A DNA stretch of 33,372 nucleotides from Thermoleophilia bacterium. Its GTDB lineage: Bacteria; Actinomycetota; Thermoleophilia; Gaiellales; JAICJC01. The DNA is taken from NCBI GenBank assembly GCA_025928435.1, contig JAICJM010000017.1:1-33372 (forward strand), written 5' to 3'. How positions within the stretch are numbered: the first letter of the stretch is position 1; every line of letters begins with the position of its first letter. Under the pieces are notes generated by a model. It saw only the letters and a list, made by a program, of their open reading frames with translations. It made no database searches and was not told the origin of the DNA. Of this stretch, positions 22,894 to 30,804 are shown piece by piece. The position numbers and the translations under genes are program-made.

Positions 22894-23283
22894 ATGAATG
22901 GCTATACAAAGACCAATCTGCGCAAGGTGGAGGACCAGGCACCGAACTTCGGTATGCCGTCGGAGCTGCACGCCCGCTTCGCGCGCACGCCGATCGAGGG
23001 CGAGACGCTCGGCCTCAGCCTGTTCTCGCTCGACCCCGACTTCCGCGTCCCCTTCGGTCACAAGCACGTGGGCCAGGAGGAGGTGTACGTGGTCGTGTCC
23101 GGGTCGGGCCGGGTGAAGGTCGGAGACGAGATCGTCGAGCTCGCCCAGTGGGACGCGATCCGGTTCGACAAGGACACGATGCGCGCCGTCGAGGCGGGGC
23201 CGGACGGGATCGAGTACGTCGCGTTCGGGGCCGGCGAGGATCCCTCCGAAGTCGAGATGGAACAGGGCTGGTGGACCGACTAG
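22894..23283 (+). CDS. Small cupin-domain protein
   Basis: The 129-residue single-domain cupin has motif 1 in FGHKHVGQEEVYVVVSGSG, giving HxHxxxE with a following G. Motif 2 (AIRFDKDTMRAVEAG) has Arg/Ala where the usual His lies, so metal binding may be incomplete. No signal peptide is present. Small cupins act as isomerases, dioxygenases or sugar/ligand binders; the function here is unknown. ATG 22894 is the start; TACCGT at 22878-22883 may be a -10 for a short leader. Its last 13 bases overlap the start of the iron-sulfur subunit gene of the aldehyde oxidoreductase, so the cupin is translated together with that enzyme and may handle its substrate or product. Confidence 0.88.
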   Translation: MNGYTKTNLRKVEDQAPNFGMPSELHARFARTPIEGETLGLSLFSLDPDFRVPFGHKHVGQEEVYVVVSGSGRVKVGDEIVELAQWDAIRFDKDTMRAVEAGPDGIEYVAFGAGEDPSEVEMEQGWWTD

Positions 23284-23801
23284 CCGAGGCTCCACAGCTC
23301 GCGTCCGTCAACTTCAAGATCAACGGCGAGGAGCAGGCGCTCGAGCTGGATACGCGCACCTCGCTGCTCGACCTGCTGCGCGAGCGGCTCGGTCTGACGG
23401 GTGCCAAGAAGGGTTGCGACCACGGCCAGTGCGGCGCCTGCACCGTCCTCGTGGACGGGCGCCGCGCGAACGCGTGCCTCCTGCTCGCCGTGACCCTCGA
23501 CGGCCTCCACGTCACGACGATCGAGGGGCTGGCCGCGAACGGCGACCTGCATCCGATGCAGGCGGCGTTCGTCGAGCACGACGGGTTCCAGTGCGGCTAC
23601 TGCACGCCCGGCCAGATCTGCTCGGCCGTCGGCATGCTGGCCGAGGTCGAGGCCGGCTGGCCGAGCCACGCCACCGCCGACGTCACGGCCGCGCCCCCGC
23701 TCGAGCGGGACGAGATCCGCGAGCGCATGAGCGGGAACATCTGCCGCTGCGGCGCCTACCCGAACATCGTCGCCGCGATCGAGGGGGCGGCCGGGCGGTG
23801 A
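23271..23801 (+). CDS. paoA: Aldehyde oxidoreductase 2Fe-2S subunit, PaoA/YagT type
   Basis: The 176-residue small subunit of a molybdenum hydroxylase carries two 2Fe-2S clusters. The ferredoxin-like one is held by C49, C54, C57 and C69 (GCDHGQCGACTVLVDGRRANAC, given here by position), and the helical one by C108, C111, C158 and C160 (CGYC and CRC). SLLDLLRERLGLTGAKKGC is the standard entry to the first cluster. It passes electrons from the molybdenum centre to FAD. There is no Tat signal, unlike E. coli PaoA, so the enzyme should stay in the cytoplasm. GTG 23271 is the only sensible start; it lies inside the cupin gene. The stop overlaps the FAD-subunit start (GTGA). Confidence 0.93.
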   Translation: MDRLAEAPQLASVNFKINGEEQALELDTRTSLLDLLRERLGLTGAKKGCDHGQCGACTVLVDGRRANACLLLAVTLDGLHVTTIEGLAANGDLHPMQAAFVEHDGFQCGYCTPGQICSAVGMLAEVEAGWPSHATADVTAAPPLERDEIRERMSGNICRCGAYPNIVAAIEGAAGR

Positions 23802-24775
23802 GGCCGTTCCGCTACGAGCGCGCCGCCGACGAGCGCAGTGCCGTGGCAGCGGTCGCCGCGCCGGGTGCGAGGTTCCTGGGCGGCGGCACGAACCTCGTCG
23901 ACCTGATGCGGCTCGGCGTGGAGACGCCGTCGCTGCTCGTCGACGTCACCCGGCTCCCGCTCGACCGGATCGAGGCGCTCGAGGACGGCGGCATGCGCAT
24001 CGGCGCGGGCGTGCGCAACAGCGACCTCGCCGCCGACCCGCGCATCCGCGACCGCTACCCGGCGCTGGCCGAGGCCGTGCTCGCAGGGGCGTCCGGCCAG
24101 CTGCGGAACCTGGCCACCACCGGCGGGAACCTCATGCAGCGCACCCGCTGTCCCTACTTCCAGGACGTCACGGCGCCCTGCAACAAGCGCGAGCCTGGCA
24201 GCGGCTGCCCCGCCCGCGAGGGCGCGCACTCGAACCTCGCCGTCCTCGGCCACTCCGAGCAGTGCGTCGCGACGAACCCGTCGGACATGGCGGTGCCGCT
24301 GGCGGCCTTCGACGCGACCGTGCGTGTCGTCGGGCCCGACGGCGCCCGCGAGATCCCGCTCGTCGAGTTCCATCGCCTGCCGGGCGACGCCCCGGAGCGC
24401 GACACCACGCTCCACCGCGGCGAGTTGATCGTCGCCGTCGACCTCCCCCCGCTGCCGCTCGCGGCCCTCTCGCGCTACCGCAAGGTGCGCGAGCGGGCCT
24501 CGTTCGCCTTCGCGCTCGCCTCGGTCGCCGCGGCGCTGGAGGTGGCCGACGGCCGCGTCGTCGACGTGCGGATCGCGTTCGGCGGCCTGGCGCACAAGCC
24601 CTGGCGGGCCACGGCGGCCGAGGAGGCGCTGCGCGGGGCCGTCGCCGGCCCCGAGGCGTTCGCGGCCGCCGCGGATGCCGAGCTGGCCGCGGCCCGGCCG
24701 CTGCGGGACAACGGGTACAAGGTCGGCCTGGCGCGGACCGCGCTCGTCCAGACGCTCGTGGAGCTCTCGGCATGA
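23798..24775 (+). CDS. paoB: Aldehyde oxidoreductase FAD subunit with extra 4Fe-4S site, PaoB/YagS type
   Basis: The 325-residue medium subunit binds FAD through ARFLGGGTNLVDLMRLGVET (from about 24) and TTGGNLMQRT. It also carries the Cys-rich insert specific to the PaoB/YagS branch: C118, C128, C137 and C156 in RCPYFQDVTAPCNKREPGSG and the following CPAREG and HSEQC stretches. In E. coli PaoB the corresponding Cys hold a 4Fe-4S cluster, and the four are present here. This places the enzyme with PaoABC rather than with xanthine dehydrogenase. The C-terminal domain (KVRERASFAFALASVAAALE) is standard. It starts at GTG 23798, overlapping the previous stop; its own stop overlaps the large-subunit start (ATGA). 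Confidence 0.93.
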   Translation: MRPFRYERAADERSAVAAVAAPGARFLGGGTNLVDLMRLGVETPSLLVDVTRLPLDRIEALEDGGMRIGAGVRNSDLAADPRIRDRYPALAEAVLAGASGQLRNLATTGGNLMQRTRCPYFQDVTAPCNKREPGSGCPAREGAHSNLAVLGHSEQCVATNPSDMAVPLAAFDATVRVVGPDGAREIPLVEFHRLPGDAPERDTTLHRGELIVAVDLPPLPLAALSRYRKVRERASFAFALASVAAALEVADGRVVDVRIAFGGLAHKPWRATAAEEALRGAVAGPEAFAAAADAELAAARPLRDNGYKVGLARTALVQTLVELSA

Positions 24776-26823
24776 GCATCGCCGTGCGCGCCGTCGGCAC
24801 CCCGGTCGAGCGGGTCGAGGGCCGCGAGAAGGTCACGGGCCAGGCGGTCTACGCCTACGAGCACGAGGCGGAGGGCGTCGCCTACGCCGCCATCGTCACC
24901 TCGTCGGTCGCCCGCGGGTCGGTGCGCGCGATCGATGCGGACGCGGCCCTGTCCCTGCCCGGAGTCATGGGCGTGCTGTCGGCGGAGAACGCGCCCAGCC
25001 TGCCCGGCGGGGAGGGCGAGCTGGCCGTGCTGCAGTCGCCCGCCGTCGCCTACCGCGGCGAGATCGTCGCCGTGGCGATCGCCGAGACGCTCGAGCTCGC
25101 CCGCCAGGCTGCGGAGCTCGTGCGCGTCGACTACGAGGAGGGGCCGCACGACGTGCTGCTGCGCGGCGATCACCCCGAGCTGTTCAAGCCCGAGAAGGTC
25201 AACCCCAACTTCCCGACGGACACCGAGGAGGGCGACGTCGACGCCGCGCTCGCCGGGGCCGCCGTGCGCGTCGACGAGACCTACACCACGCCGACGGAGC
25301 ACAACAACGCGATGGAGCCGCACGCCACGATCGCCGTCTGGGAGGGCGACGGGCTCACGCTGTACGACTCGAACCAGGGCGCCTGGAACGTGGTGCAGGC
25401 GATCGCGAAGGTGTTCGCGATCGATGCCGGCCGCGTCCGCGTGATCGCCCCGCACGTCGGCGGCGGCTTCGGGTCGAAGGGGACGCCGCGGCCGCACGTC
25501 GTCCTGGCGGCGCTGTGCGCCCGCCACGTCGGGCGGCCGGTCAAGCTCGCGGTCACCCGCCGCCAGATGTTCACGCTCACGGGCTACCGCACGCCGACCA
25601 TCCAGCGGATACGGCTCGCCGCCGACGACGACGGTCACCTCCAGGCGATCGTGCACGACGTCAAGGAGCAGACCTCGACCGTGCAGGAGTTCGCCGAGCA
25701 GACGGCCGTCGTCACGCGGATGCTGTACGCGTCACCGGCGCGGCGGACGACCCACCGGCTGGTCGCGCTCGACGTGCCGACCCCGTCCTGGATGCGGGCG
25801 CCGGGCGAGTGCCCGGGCATGTTCGCGCTCGAGTCGGCGATGGACGAGCTGGCGGTCGCGTGCCGCCTCGACCCGATCGAGCTGCGCGTCCGCAACGAGC
25901 CCGAGATCGACCCCGAGTCCGGCAACCCGTTCTCGACCCGCAACCTGGTCGAGTGCCTGCGCCGGGGCGCAGAGCGATTCGGCTGGGAGGGCCGCGGCGA
26001 GCCCGGCGCGCGCCGCGACGGGCGCTGGCTCGTCGGCATGGGCGTCGCGTCGTCCACCTACCCGGCCCGCCGCGTCGGCTCGACGGCCCACGCCACGGCC
26101 GGGTCCGACGGCACCTTCACGATCCGCATCACCGCCGCGGACATCGGCACCGGCGCGCGCACGGCCCTGACCCAGATCGCCGCCGACGCCCTCGAGGTGC
26201 CGCTCGACCGCGTGCGGGTCGTGATCGGCGACAGCAAGTCCGGCCAGGCGATGCTCGCCGGCGGCTCCATGGGCACGACGTCGTGGGGGACGGCGATCGT
26301 GAAGGCGTGCGAGCGCCTGCGCGCCGGCGAGACCGAGGCGCACGTCGACACCGGCGACGACCCCGACCCCGGCGAGGGCTTCGCCCGGCACGCGTTCGGC
26401 GCCCAGTTCATCGAGGTGCGGGTCGACCGGGGCACGGGCGAGGTGCGCATCCCGCGGGCGCTCGGCATGTTCGCGTGCGGGCGGATCATCAACCCGCGGA
26501 CGGCCCGGTCGCAGTTCCTGGGCGGCATGACGATGGGGATCGGGATGGCGCTCTTCGAGGAAACGCTGGTCGATCCCGACCTGGGCGGCTTCATGAACAA
26601 CGACCTGGCCCAGTACCACGTCCCCACGAACGCGGACATCCGTGACCTCGAGGTCGACTGGATCGACGAGCAGGACTTCCGCGTGAACCCGATGGGGTCG
26701 AAGGGCATCGGCGAGATCGGCATCGTCGGCACCGCCGCCGCCGTTGCAAACGCCGTCCACAACGCGACCGGCGTGCGCCACCGCGACCTCCCGATCACCC
26801 CCGCGCGGATCCTGGGCGGTTAG
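24772..26823 (+). CDS. paoC: Aldehyde oxidoreductase molybdenum subunit, PaoC/YagR type
   Basis: The 683-residue catalytic subunit holds the molybdopterin cofactor (cytosine dinucleotide form in this branch). Visible blocks are VERVEGREKVTGQAVYAYEH (N-terminal), HNNAMEPHATIAVW, PHVGGGFGSKGTPRPHVVLA, SWMRAPGECPGMFALESAMD, AGGSMGTTSWGTA and GSKGIGEIGIVGTAAAVANA, which contains the catalytic base Glu (about 648). It should oxidise aldehydes to acids, or an N-heterocycle, with water. It is somewhat shorter than E. coli PaoC. No PaoD/XdhC-type cofactor-insertion chaperone gene is in the window. It begins at ATG 24772 by ATGA overlap. Its stop overlaps the convergent GGDEF-EAL gene by four bases (TTAG). 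Confidence 0.94.
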   Translation: MSIAVRAVGTPVERVEGREKVTGQAVYAYEHEAEGVAYAAIVTSSVARGSVRAIDADAALSLPGVMGVLSAENAPSLPGGEGELAVLQSPAVAYRGEIVAVAIAETLELARQAAELVRVDYEEGPHDVLLRGDHPELFKPEKVNPNFPTDTEEGDVDAALAGAAVRVDETYTTPTEHNNAMEPHATIAVWEGDGLTLYDSNQGAWNVVQAIAKVFAIDAGRVRVIAPHVGGGFGSKGTPRPHVVLAALCARHVGRPVKLAVTRRQMFTLTGYRTPTIQRIRLAADDDGHLQAIVHDVKEQTSTVQEFAEQTAVVTRMLYASPARRTTHRLVALDVPTPSWMRAPGECPGMFALESAMDELAVACRLDPIELRVRNEPEIDPESGNPFSTRNLVECLRRGAERFGWEGRGEPGARRDGRWLVGMGVASSTYPARRVGSTAHATAGSDGTFTIRITAADIGTGARTALTQIAADALEVPLDRVRVVIGDSKSGQAMLAGGSMGTTSWGTAIVKACERLRAGETEAHVDTGDDPDPGEGFARHAFGAQFIEVRVDRGTGEVRIPRALGMFACGRIINPRTARSQFLGGMTMGIGMALFEETLVDPDLGGFMNNDLAQYHVPTNADIRDLEVDWIDEQDFRVNPMGSKGIGEIGIVGTAAAVANAVHNATGVRHRDLPITPARILGG

Positions 26824-28355
26824 GCGGCCTGGCCGCGCTCGCGGGAGGCCAGCCAGGCCCGCAGCTCGTCGGCCGGCACGGGCCGGGTCAGGTAGTAGCC
26901 CTGCGCCGAGGTGCAGCCGAGCCGGCGCAGCTCGGTCCAGATGCCCTCGCTCTCGACGCCCTCGGCGACCACGGAGAGGCCCAGGTTGCGACCCAGGTCG
27001 ATGGTCGAGCGGACGATCACCGCGTCGTCCTCGCAGCCGTCCATGTTCATCACGAACGAGCGGTCGATCTTGATCTCGCTGATGGGCAGCCGGCGCAGGT
27101 ACGCGAGCGACGAGTAGCCGGTGCCGAAGTCGTCGACCGAGATGCGGATGCCGAGAGCCGCGAGGCGGTCGAGGGTCGACTTGGTGCGGGGCCCGTCGCT
27201 CAGCATCGTCGTCTCGGTGATCTCGAGCTCGAGCAGCGCCGGCGGGAGGCCCGCCTCGGCGAGCAGCCGCTCCACCTGATCGGGGAAGTCGGCGTCGAGC
27301 AGGTTGCGCGCCGACAGGTTGACCGACACGGCCAGCTCGAGCCCGGCCTCGCGCCACTCGCGGCACTGGCGCACGGCCTCCTCGAGCACGTAGCGGGTGA
27401 GCGGGCGGATCAGGCCGGTCTCCTGGGCGAGCGGGATGAAGGCATCGGGGAAGACCAGGCCGCGCTCGGGGTGGTTCCAGCGTACGAGCGCCTCGACGGA
27501 GTCGACGACGCCGCTCGCGAGCCGCGCCATGGGCTGATAGTGCAGCACGAGCTCGCCCCGGCGCAGGCCCCGGCGCAGCTCGGCGATCAGCGTCAATCGC
27601 GATGGGTCGCTGCGGCCCTCGGCCTCGTCGTAGACGGCGAAGGGCAGGTCGGAGCGCTTGGCGGCGTACATCGCGATGTCGGCGTGGCGCAACAGGGTGT
27701 CCGGGTCGTCGCCGTGCTCCGGGAAGGCCGCGACGCCCATCGAGCCCGAGATCGCGAGCGGGACACCGCGGAACATGATCGGGGCCTCGATCGCCTCGCG
27801 GACGAGGTCGAGGGCGGTCTCGAGACCGGCATCGCCTGGGGGCGCGGCGAGCAGCAGCCCGAACTCGTCGCCGCCGAGCCGTGCCACCATGTCGGACGTG
27901 CGCAGGGCGCCCTCGACCCGACGGGCGACCTCCACCAGCAGGGCGTCACCGGCCTCGTGGCCCATGAGGTCGATGATCTCCTTGAAGCGGTCGAGATCCA
28001 TGATCACGACCGCGAATCCGTGCTCGGGGCCGGCGGCGACCGTCCGCGCGATCCGCTGCCGGAAGCGGGCGCGGTTGGGCAGGCCGGTGAGCGCATCGTG
28101 GGCGTGGCTGACCGCCGCGGCGAGCAGGACCGAGAGCAGCTCCTTTGCCTGGCCGTGAGCTTCGGTCAGCGCGGCTCCGGCGGCGTCGGTGAGCGCCCGT
28201 GAGCGCGCCGCCACGAGCTCCGTCACCGTCTCGACGTCCGAGCCGGCCGCCGTGATCTGGCGCTGCGTCTCGACGATCAGCGAGAGCAGCGAGCGATCAT
28301 CCTCGCCGTGGGTGCGGGGAGCGGCCGCGCGTGACATGAGGTCTCTAGTCGGCAT
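26820..28355 (-). CDS. GGDEF-EAL protein, c-di-GMP turnover
   Basis: The 511-residue cytoplasmic protein has a helical N-terminus (about 20-85), a GGDEF domain (about 86-245) and an EAL domain (about 255-505). GGDEF at 161-165 is intact and preceded by the inhibitory RxxD site (R152-D155) at the usual five-residue distance, so cyclase activity with product inhibition is possible. The EAL domain has EAL at 289-291, EITETTML, DDFGTGYSSL, KIDRSF and EGVES, so phosphodiesterase residues are also present. The N-terminal helices (LSLIVETQRQITAAGSDVET and LLSVLLAAAVSHAHD) look like the flanks of a GAF domain with its core missing. No membrane helix is seen. ATG 28355 is the usual start; ATG 28337 is an alternative. 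It diverges from the Gfo/Idh gene. Confidence 0.93.
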   Translation of the reverse strand: MPTRDLMSRAAAPRTHGEDDRSLLSLIVETQRQITAAGSDVETVTELVAARSRALTDAAGAALTEAHGQAKELLSVLLAAAVSHAHDALTGLPNRARFRQRIARTVAAGPEHGFAVVIMDLDRFKEIIDLMGHEAGDALLVEVARRVEGALRTSDMVARLGGDEFGLLLAAPPGDAGLETALDLVREAIEAPIMFRGVPLAISGSMGVAAFPEHGDDPDTLLRHADIAMYAAKRSDLPFAVYDEAEGRSDPSRLTLIAELRRGLRRGELVLHYQPMARLASGVVDSVEALVRWNHPERGLVFPDAFIPLAQETGLIRPLTRYVLEEAVRQCREWREAGLELAVSVNLSARNLLDADFPDQVERLLAEAGLPPALLELEITETTMLSDGPRTKSTLDRLAALGIRISVDDFGTGYSSLAYLRRLPISEIKIDRSFVMNMDGCEDDAVIVRSTIDLGRNLGLSVVAEGVESEGIWTELRRLGCTSAQGYYLTRPVPADELRAWLASRERGQAA

Positions 28356-28414
28356 CTGGCGCGGGAGCCTTAGGGCCAGTTTTGCGGGCCCCGCGGCTGT
28401 TGTAGGGTGGCGCG

Positions 28415-29518
28415 ATGCGCGACGTCGGGATCGGTCTCGTGGGCTCGGGTTTCATCGCCGAGGCCCATGCCGAGGGCTTCGCGCACGTGCCGGCCGCGAG
28501 CGTGCGCGGCGTCGCGTCGCCGACGCCCGGGAACGCCGCCCGCTTCGCCGAGGCGCACGGCATCCCCCGCCACCACACCGACTACCGGGCGCTGATCGAG
28601 CAGTCAGACGTCGACGTCGTCTGCATCGGCGCCCCGAACGACCTGCACCGCGACATCTGCGTCGCGGCCGCCTCGGCGGGCAAGCACGTGATCTGCGAGA
28701 AGCCGCTCGCGCGCACCCTGGCCGACGCCGACGCGATGATCGCCGCCTGCCGCGAGGCCGGCGTGCTGCTCATGTACGCCGAGGAGCTGTGCTTCGCCCC
28801 CAAGTACGTGCGCGCGAAGGAGCTCGCCGATGAGGGCGCGCTCGGCGACGTGCACCTGGTGCGCCAGGGCGAGCAGCACTTCGGGCCGCACGCGGACTGG
28901 TTCTGGGATCCCGACCGCGCCGGCGGCGGCGTGCTCATGGACATGGGGTGCCACGGCATCGAGTTCGCGCGCTGGGTGTACGGCAAGCCGGCGGCGGAGT
29001 CGGCCGGTGCCGAGCTGGGGACGTTCGTCCATGGCGACCGCACGCGGGCCGAGGATCACGCCGTCGTCACCGTCCGCTTCGCCGGCAACCGGCTCGGCGT
29101 CGTCGAGACGAGCTGGGCCAAGCCGGGCGGGATGGACGACCGGGCCGAGCTCATCGGCTCGACCGGCATCACCTACGTCGACATCCTGCGCGGCTCCGCG
29201 CTCATGACCTACAGCGAGCACGGCTACGGCTACGCGGTCGAGAAGGCGCCGCAGACGAGCGGCTGGACGTTCACGATGTTCGAGGAGATCTGGAACTACG
29301 GCTTCCCGCAGGAGATGCGCCACTTCGTCGACTGCGTGCAGCACGGCTCCCAGCCGCTCGAGACGGGCGAGGACGGCCGGGCCGTGCTCGAGATCATCTA
29401 CGCCATGTACCTGGCGGCGGGCGATGCCGGCCGGGTCGCGCTGCCGCTCGAGATCTCGCCGGAGGACGCCGCCCGACCGCCCTACCTGCTCTGGAAGGAA
29501 CCGGCGCGGGCGCGCTGA
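28415..29518 (+). CDS. Gfo/Idh/MocA family oxidoreductase
   Basis: This 367-residue NAD(P)-dependent dehydrogenase has an N-terminal Rossmann fold (GLVGSGFIAEAHAEGF, GxGxxA type), the family EKP motif (CEKPLA, E95-K96-P97) with its catalytic Lys, and the C-terminal alpha/beta domain with GGGVLMDMGCHGIEFARW, where Asp/His act in catalysis. ALPLEI near the C-terminus and EMRHFVDCVQHGSQPLETGE are standard blocks. Members oxidise or epimerise sugars, inositols and related polyols. The substrate cannot be read from the sequence. TAGGGT (28403-28408) six bases before the ATG, with TTGCGG about 15 bases upstream of it, may be a near-leaderless promoter. The SRPBCC gene follows after eight bases. Confidence 0.92.
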   Translation: MRDVGIGLVGSGFIAEAHAEGFAHVPAASVRGVASPTPGNAARFAEAHGIPRHHTDYRALIEQSDVDVVCIGAPNDLHRDICVAAASAGKHVICEKPLARTLADADAMIAACREAGVLLMYAEELCFAPKYVRAKELADEGALGDVHLVRQGEQHFGPHADWFWDPDRAGGGVLMDMGCHGIEFARWVYGKPAAESAGAELGTFVHGDRTRAEDHAVVTVRFAGNRLGVVETSWAKPGGMDDRAELIGSTGITYVDILRGSALMTYSEHGYGYAVEKAPQTSGWTFTMFEEIWNYGFPQEMRHFVDCVQHGSQPLETGEDGRAVLEIIYAMYLAAGDAGRVALPLEISPEDAARPPYLLWKEPARAR

Positions 29519-29526
29519 GCGCCTCG

Positions 29527-29964
29527 ATGGACGTCGACGTCGAGACCAGCATCGAGATCGCCCGGCCCCGCGCCCAGGTGGCCGCGTTCGCCGCCGACCC
29601 GGACAACGTCCACCGGTGGTATCGCAACATCAAGCGGGTCGAGTGGCTGACCGACCGGCCGCTGCAGGTCGGCACCCGGCTCGCGTTCGCGGCCGAGTTC
29701 CTCGGCCGGCGCATGGCATACACCTACGAGGTGACCGTGCACGAGCCGGGCGAGCGGCTGGTGATGCGCACCGCCGACGGGCCGTTCCCGATGGAGACGA
29801 CCTACCTGTGGGTCGACGGCCCGGCCGACACCACGGTGATGGCGCTGCGCAACCGCGGCCGCCCGGCCGGCCTCTCGGTGATCGCGGCCCCGATGATGGC
29901 CGCGGGCGTGCGCCGTGCGAACAGGGCCGACCTACGCCGGCTGAAGGCGGCTCTGGAGGGATGA
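29527..29964 (+). CDS. SRPBCC (START/Bet v1-like) family protein
   Basis: The 145-residue protein has the polyketide-cyclase/dehydrase arrangement: an N-terminal strand and helix (TSIEIARPRAQVAAFAADPD, then NVHRWYRNI), central strands (GTRLAFAAEFLGRRMAYTYE, then VTVHEPGERLVMRTADGPFP) and a C-terminal long helix (VRRANRADLRRLKAALEG). The fold forms a deep pocket for hydrophobic ligands; most actinobacterial members have no known ligand. It is eight bases after the Gfo/Idh gene and probably in the same transcript. Directly after its stop begins a pair of GC-rich palindromes. Confidence 0.88.
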   Translation: MDVDVETSIEIARPRAQVAAFAADPDNVHRWYRNIKRVEWLTDRPLQVGTRLAFAAEFLGRRMAYTYEVTVHEPGERLVMRTADGPFPMETTYLWVDGPADTTVMALRNRGRPAGLSVIAAPMMAAGVRRANRADLRRLKAALEG

Positions 29965-29994
29965 GGGGACTGTTCCCATCCGGGGACAGTCCCC
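29965..29994. repeat. Paired REP-like palindromes (GGGGAC-N-GTCCCC)
   Basis: GGGGACTGTTCCC (29965-29977, one mismatch from a perfect palindrome) and GGGGACAGTCCCC (29982-29994, perfect) are separated by ATCC. They are also inverse to each other (outer arms GGGGACTGT and ACAGTCCCC), so one larger hairpin can form. They begin at the base after the SRPBCC stop and end eight bases before the stop of the convergent transglycosylase gene. Such palindromes resemble dispersed repeats seen in many bacterial genomes. They could also serve as a terminator. Confidence 0.6.
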
Positions 29995-30001
29995 AGGGTT
30001 C

Positions 30002-30790
30002 TCACAGCAGCGACGGCAGGCTCGCCTCCCACGCGTAGTAGGTCGCGAACCCGAGCGGATCGCGGGTCATGACGTGCGCGTACGCCAGCACCGCGTCGAC
30101 GTAGAGGGTCGAGCGGTTGTAGGCGAAGAGCGCCCGCCGCTCGTCCCCCGGCGCGCCCGAGCGGTGCAGGTAGTTGGCGGCGCCGAGGATTGCGTCCCGC
30201 GCGTCGTGGACGTTCCCGCCCAGCCCGTACGCCTTCCAGGTCGACGGCAGGAACTGCATCGGGCCCTGGGCACCGGCGCTCGAGCGGTTGACGACCCGGC
30301 CGAACGCCGACTCGATCAGGTTGACCGCCGCGAGCAGCTGCCAGCGCACGCCGAAGCGCGCCTCGGCGCGGCGATAGTCGGCCAGCAGGGCGCCGGCCGG
30401 GAGTGGCGGCACCAGGTGGAGGTGGCCGCCGCTCGGTGGACCGGCCAGCCGGCGGAGATCGACGGCGGCCTTGACGTCGAGCCGGATCCGCGCCTGGAGG
30501 GGCCGGGGAAGCGCCGCGATCGTCTCCCGTGCGAGCGCCGGCGAGACGGCCAGGGTGTGCACGATCGCCCGCTCCGTCGCGGCCGCGTGCAGGACGTCGC
30601 CTGGAGCGCGGTCGCTCAGCCGCCAGCTCCCGATGGCCGTGCGCAGGCGCGCGTCCGCGGCCCCGAGCCGATCGGCCAGCGACGCCGGGGTCGAGGCCGG
30701 GCCGCCGTGCGACGCCGGCCCCGAACCTCCGCCGCACCCCGCGAGCGCGCAGCCCGCGGCGAGGGCGAGTGCAAGCCGGCGCCATCCCAC
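30002..30790 (-). CDS. Lytic transglycosylase-like lipoprotein
   Basis: The 262-residue protein has a short signal (GWRRLALALAAGCALAGC) with lipobox LAGC, so Cys19 is probably lipidated and the protein sits outside the membrane. After a Gly/Ser linker and a helical region comes a goose-lysozyme/SLT domain (about 140-255): LAAVNLIESAFGRVVNRS with catalytic Glu160, then SAGAQGPMQFLPSTWKAYGL, the GxMQFxPxTW block of soluble lytic transglycosylases, and AILGAANYLHRSG and ALFAYNRSTLYVDAVLAYA. It should cleave peptidoglycan glycan strands to anhydro ends. GTG 30790 is the start; TATCCT on the minus strand just upstream may be a -10. It lies 14 bases after the flippase-like gene. Confidence 0.9.
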   Translation of the reverse strand: MGWRRLALALAAGCALAGCGGGSGPASHGGPASTPASLADRLGAADARLRTAIGSWRLSDRAPGDVLHAAATERAIVHTLAVSPALARETIAALPRPLQARIRLDVKAAVDLRRLAGPPSGGHLHLVPPLPAGALLADYRRAEARFGVRWQLLAAVNLIESAFGRVVNRSSAGAQGPMQFLPSTWKAYGLGGNVHDARDAILGAANYLHRSGAPGDERRALFAYNRSTLYVDAVLAYAHVMTRDPLGFATYYAWEASLPSLL

Positions 30791-30804
30791 CGGCCCGAGG
30801 ATAG

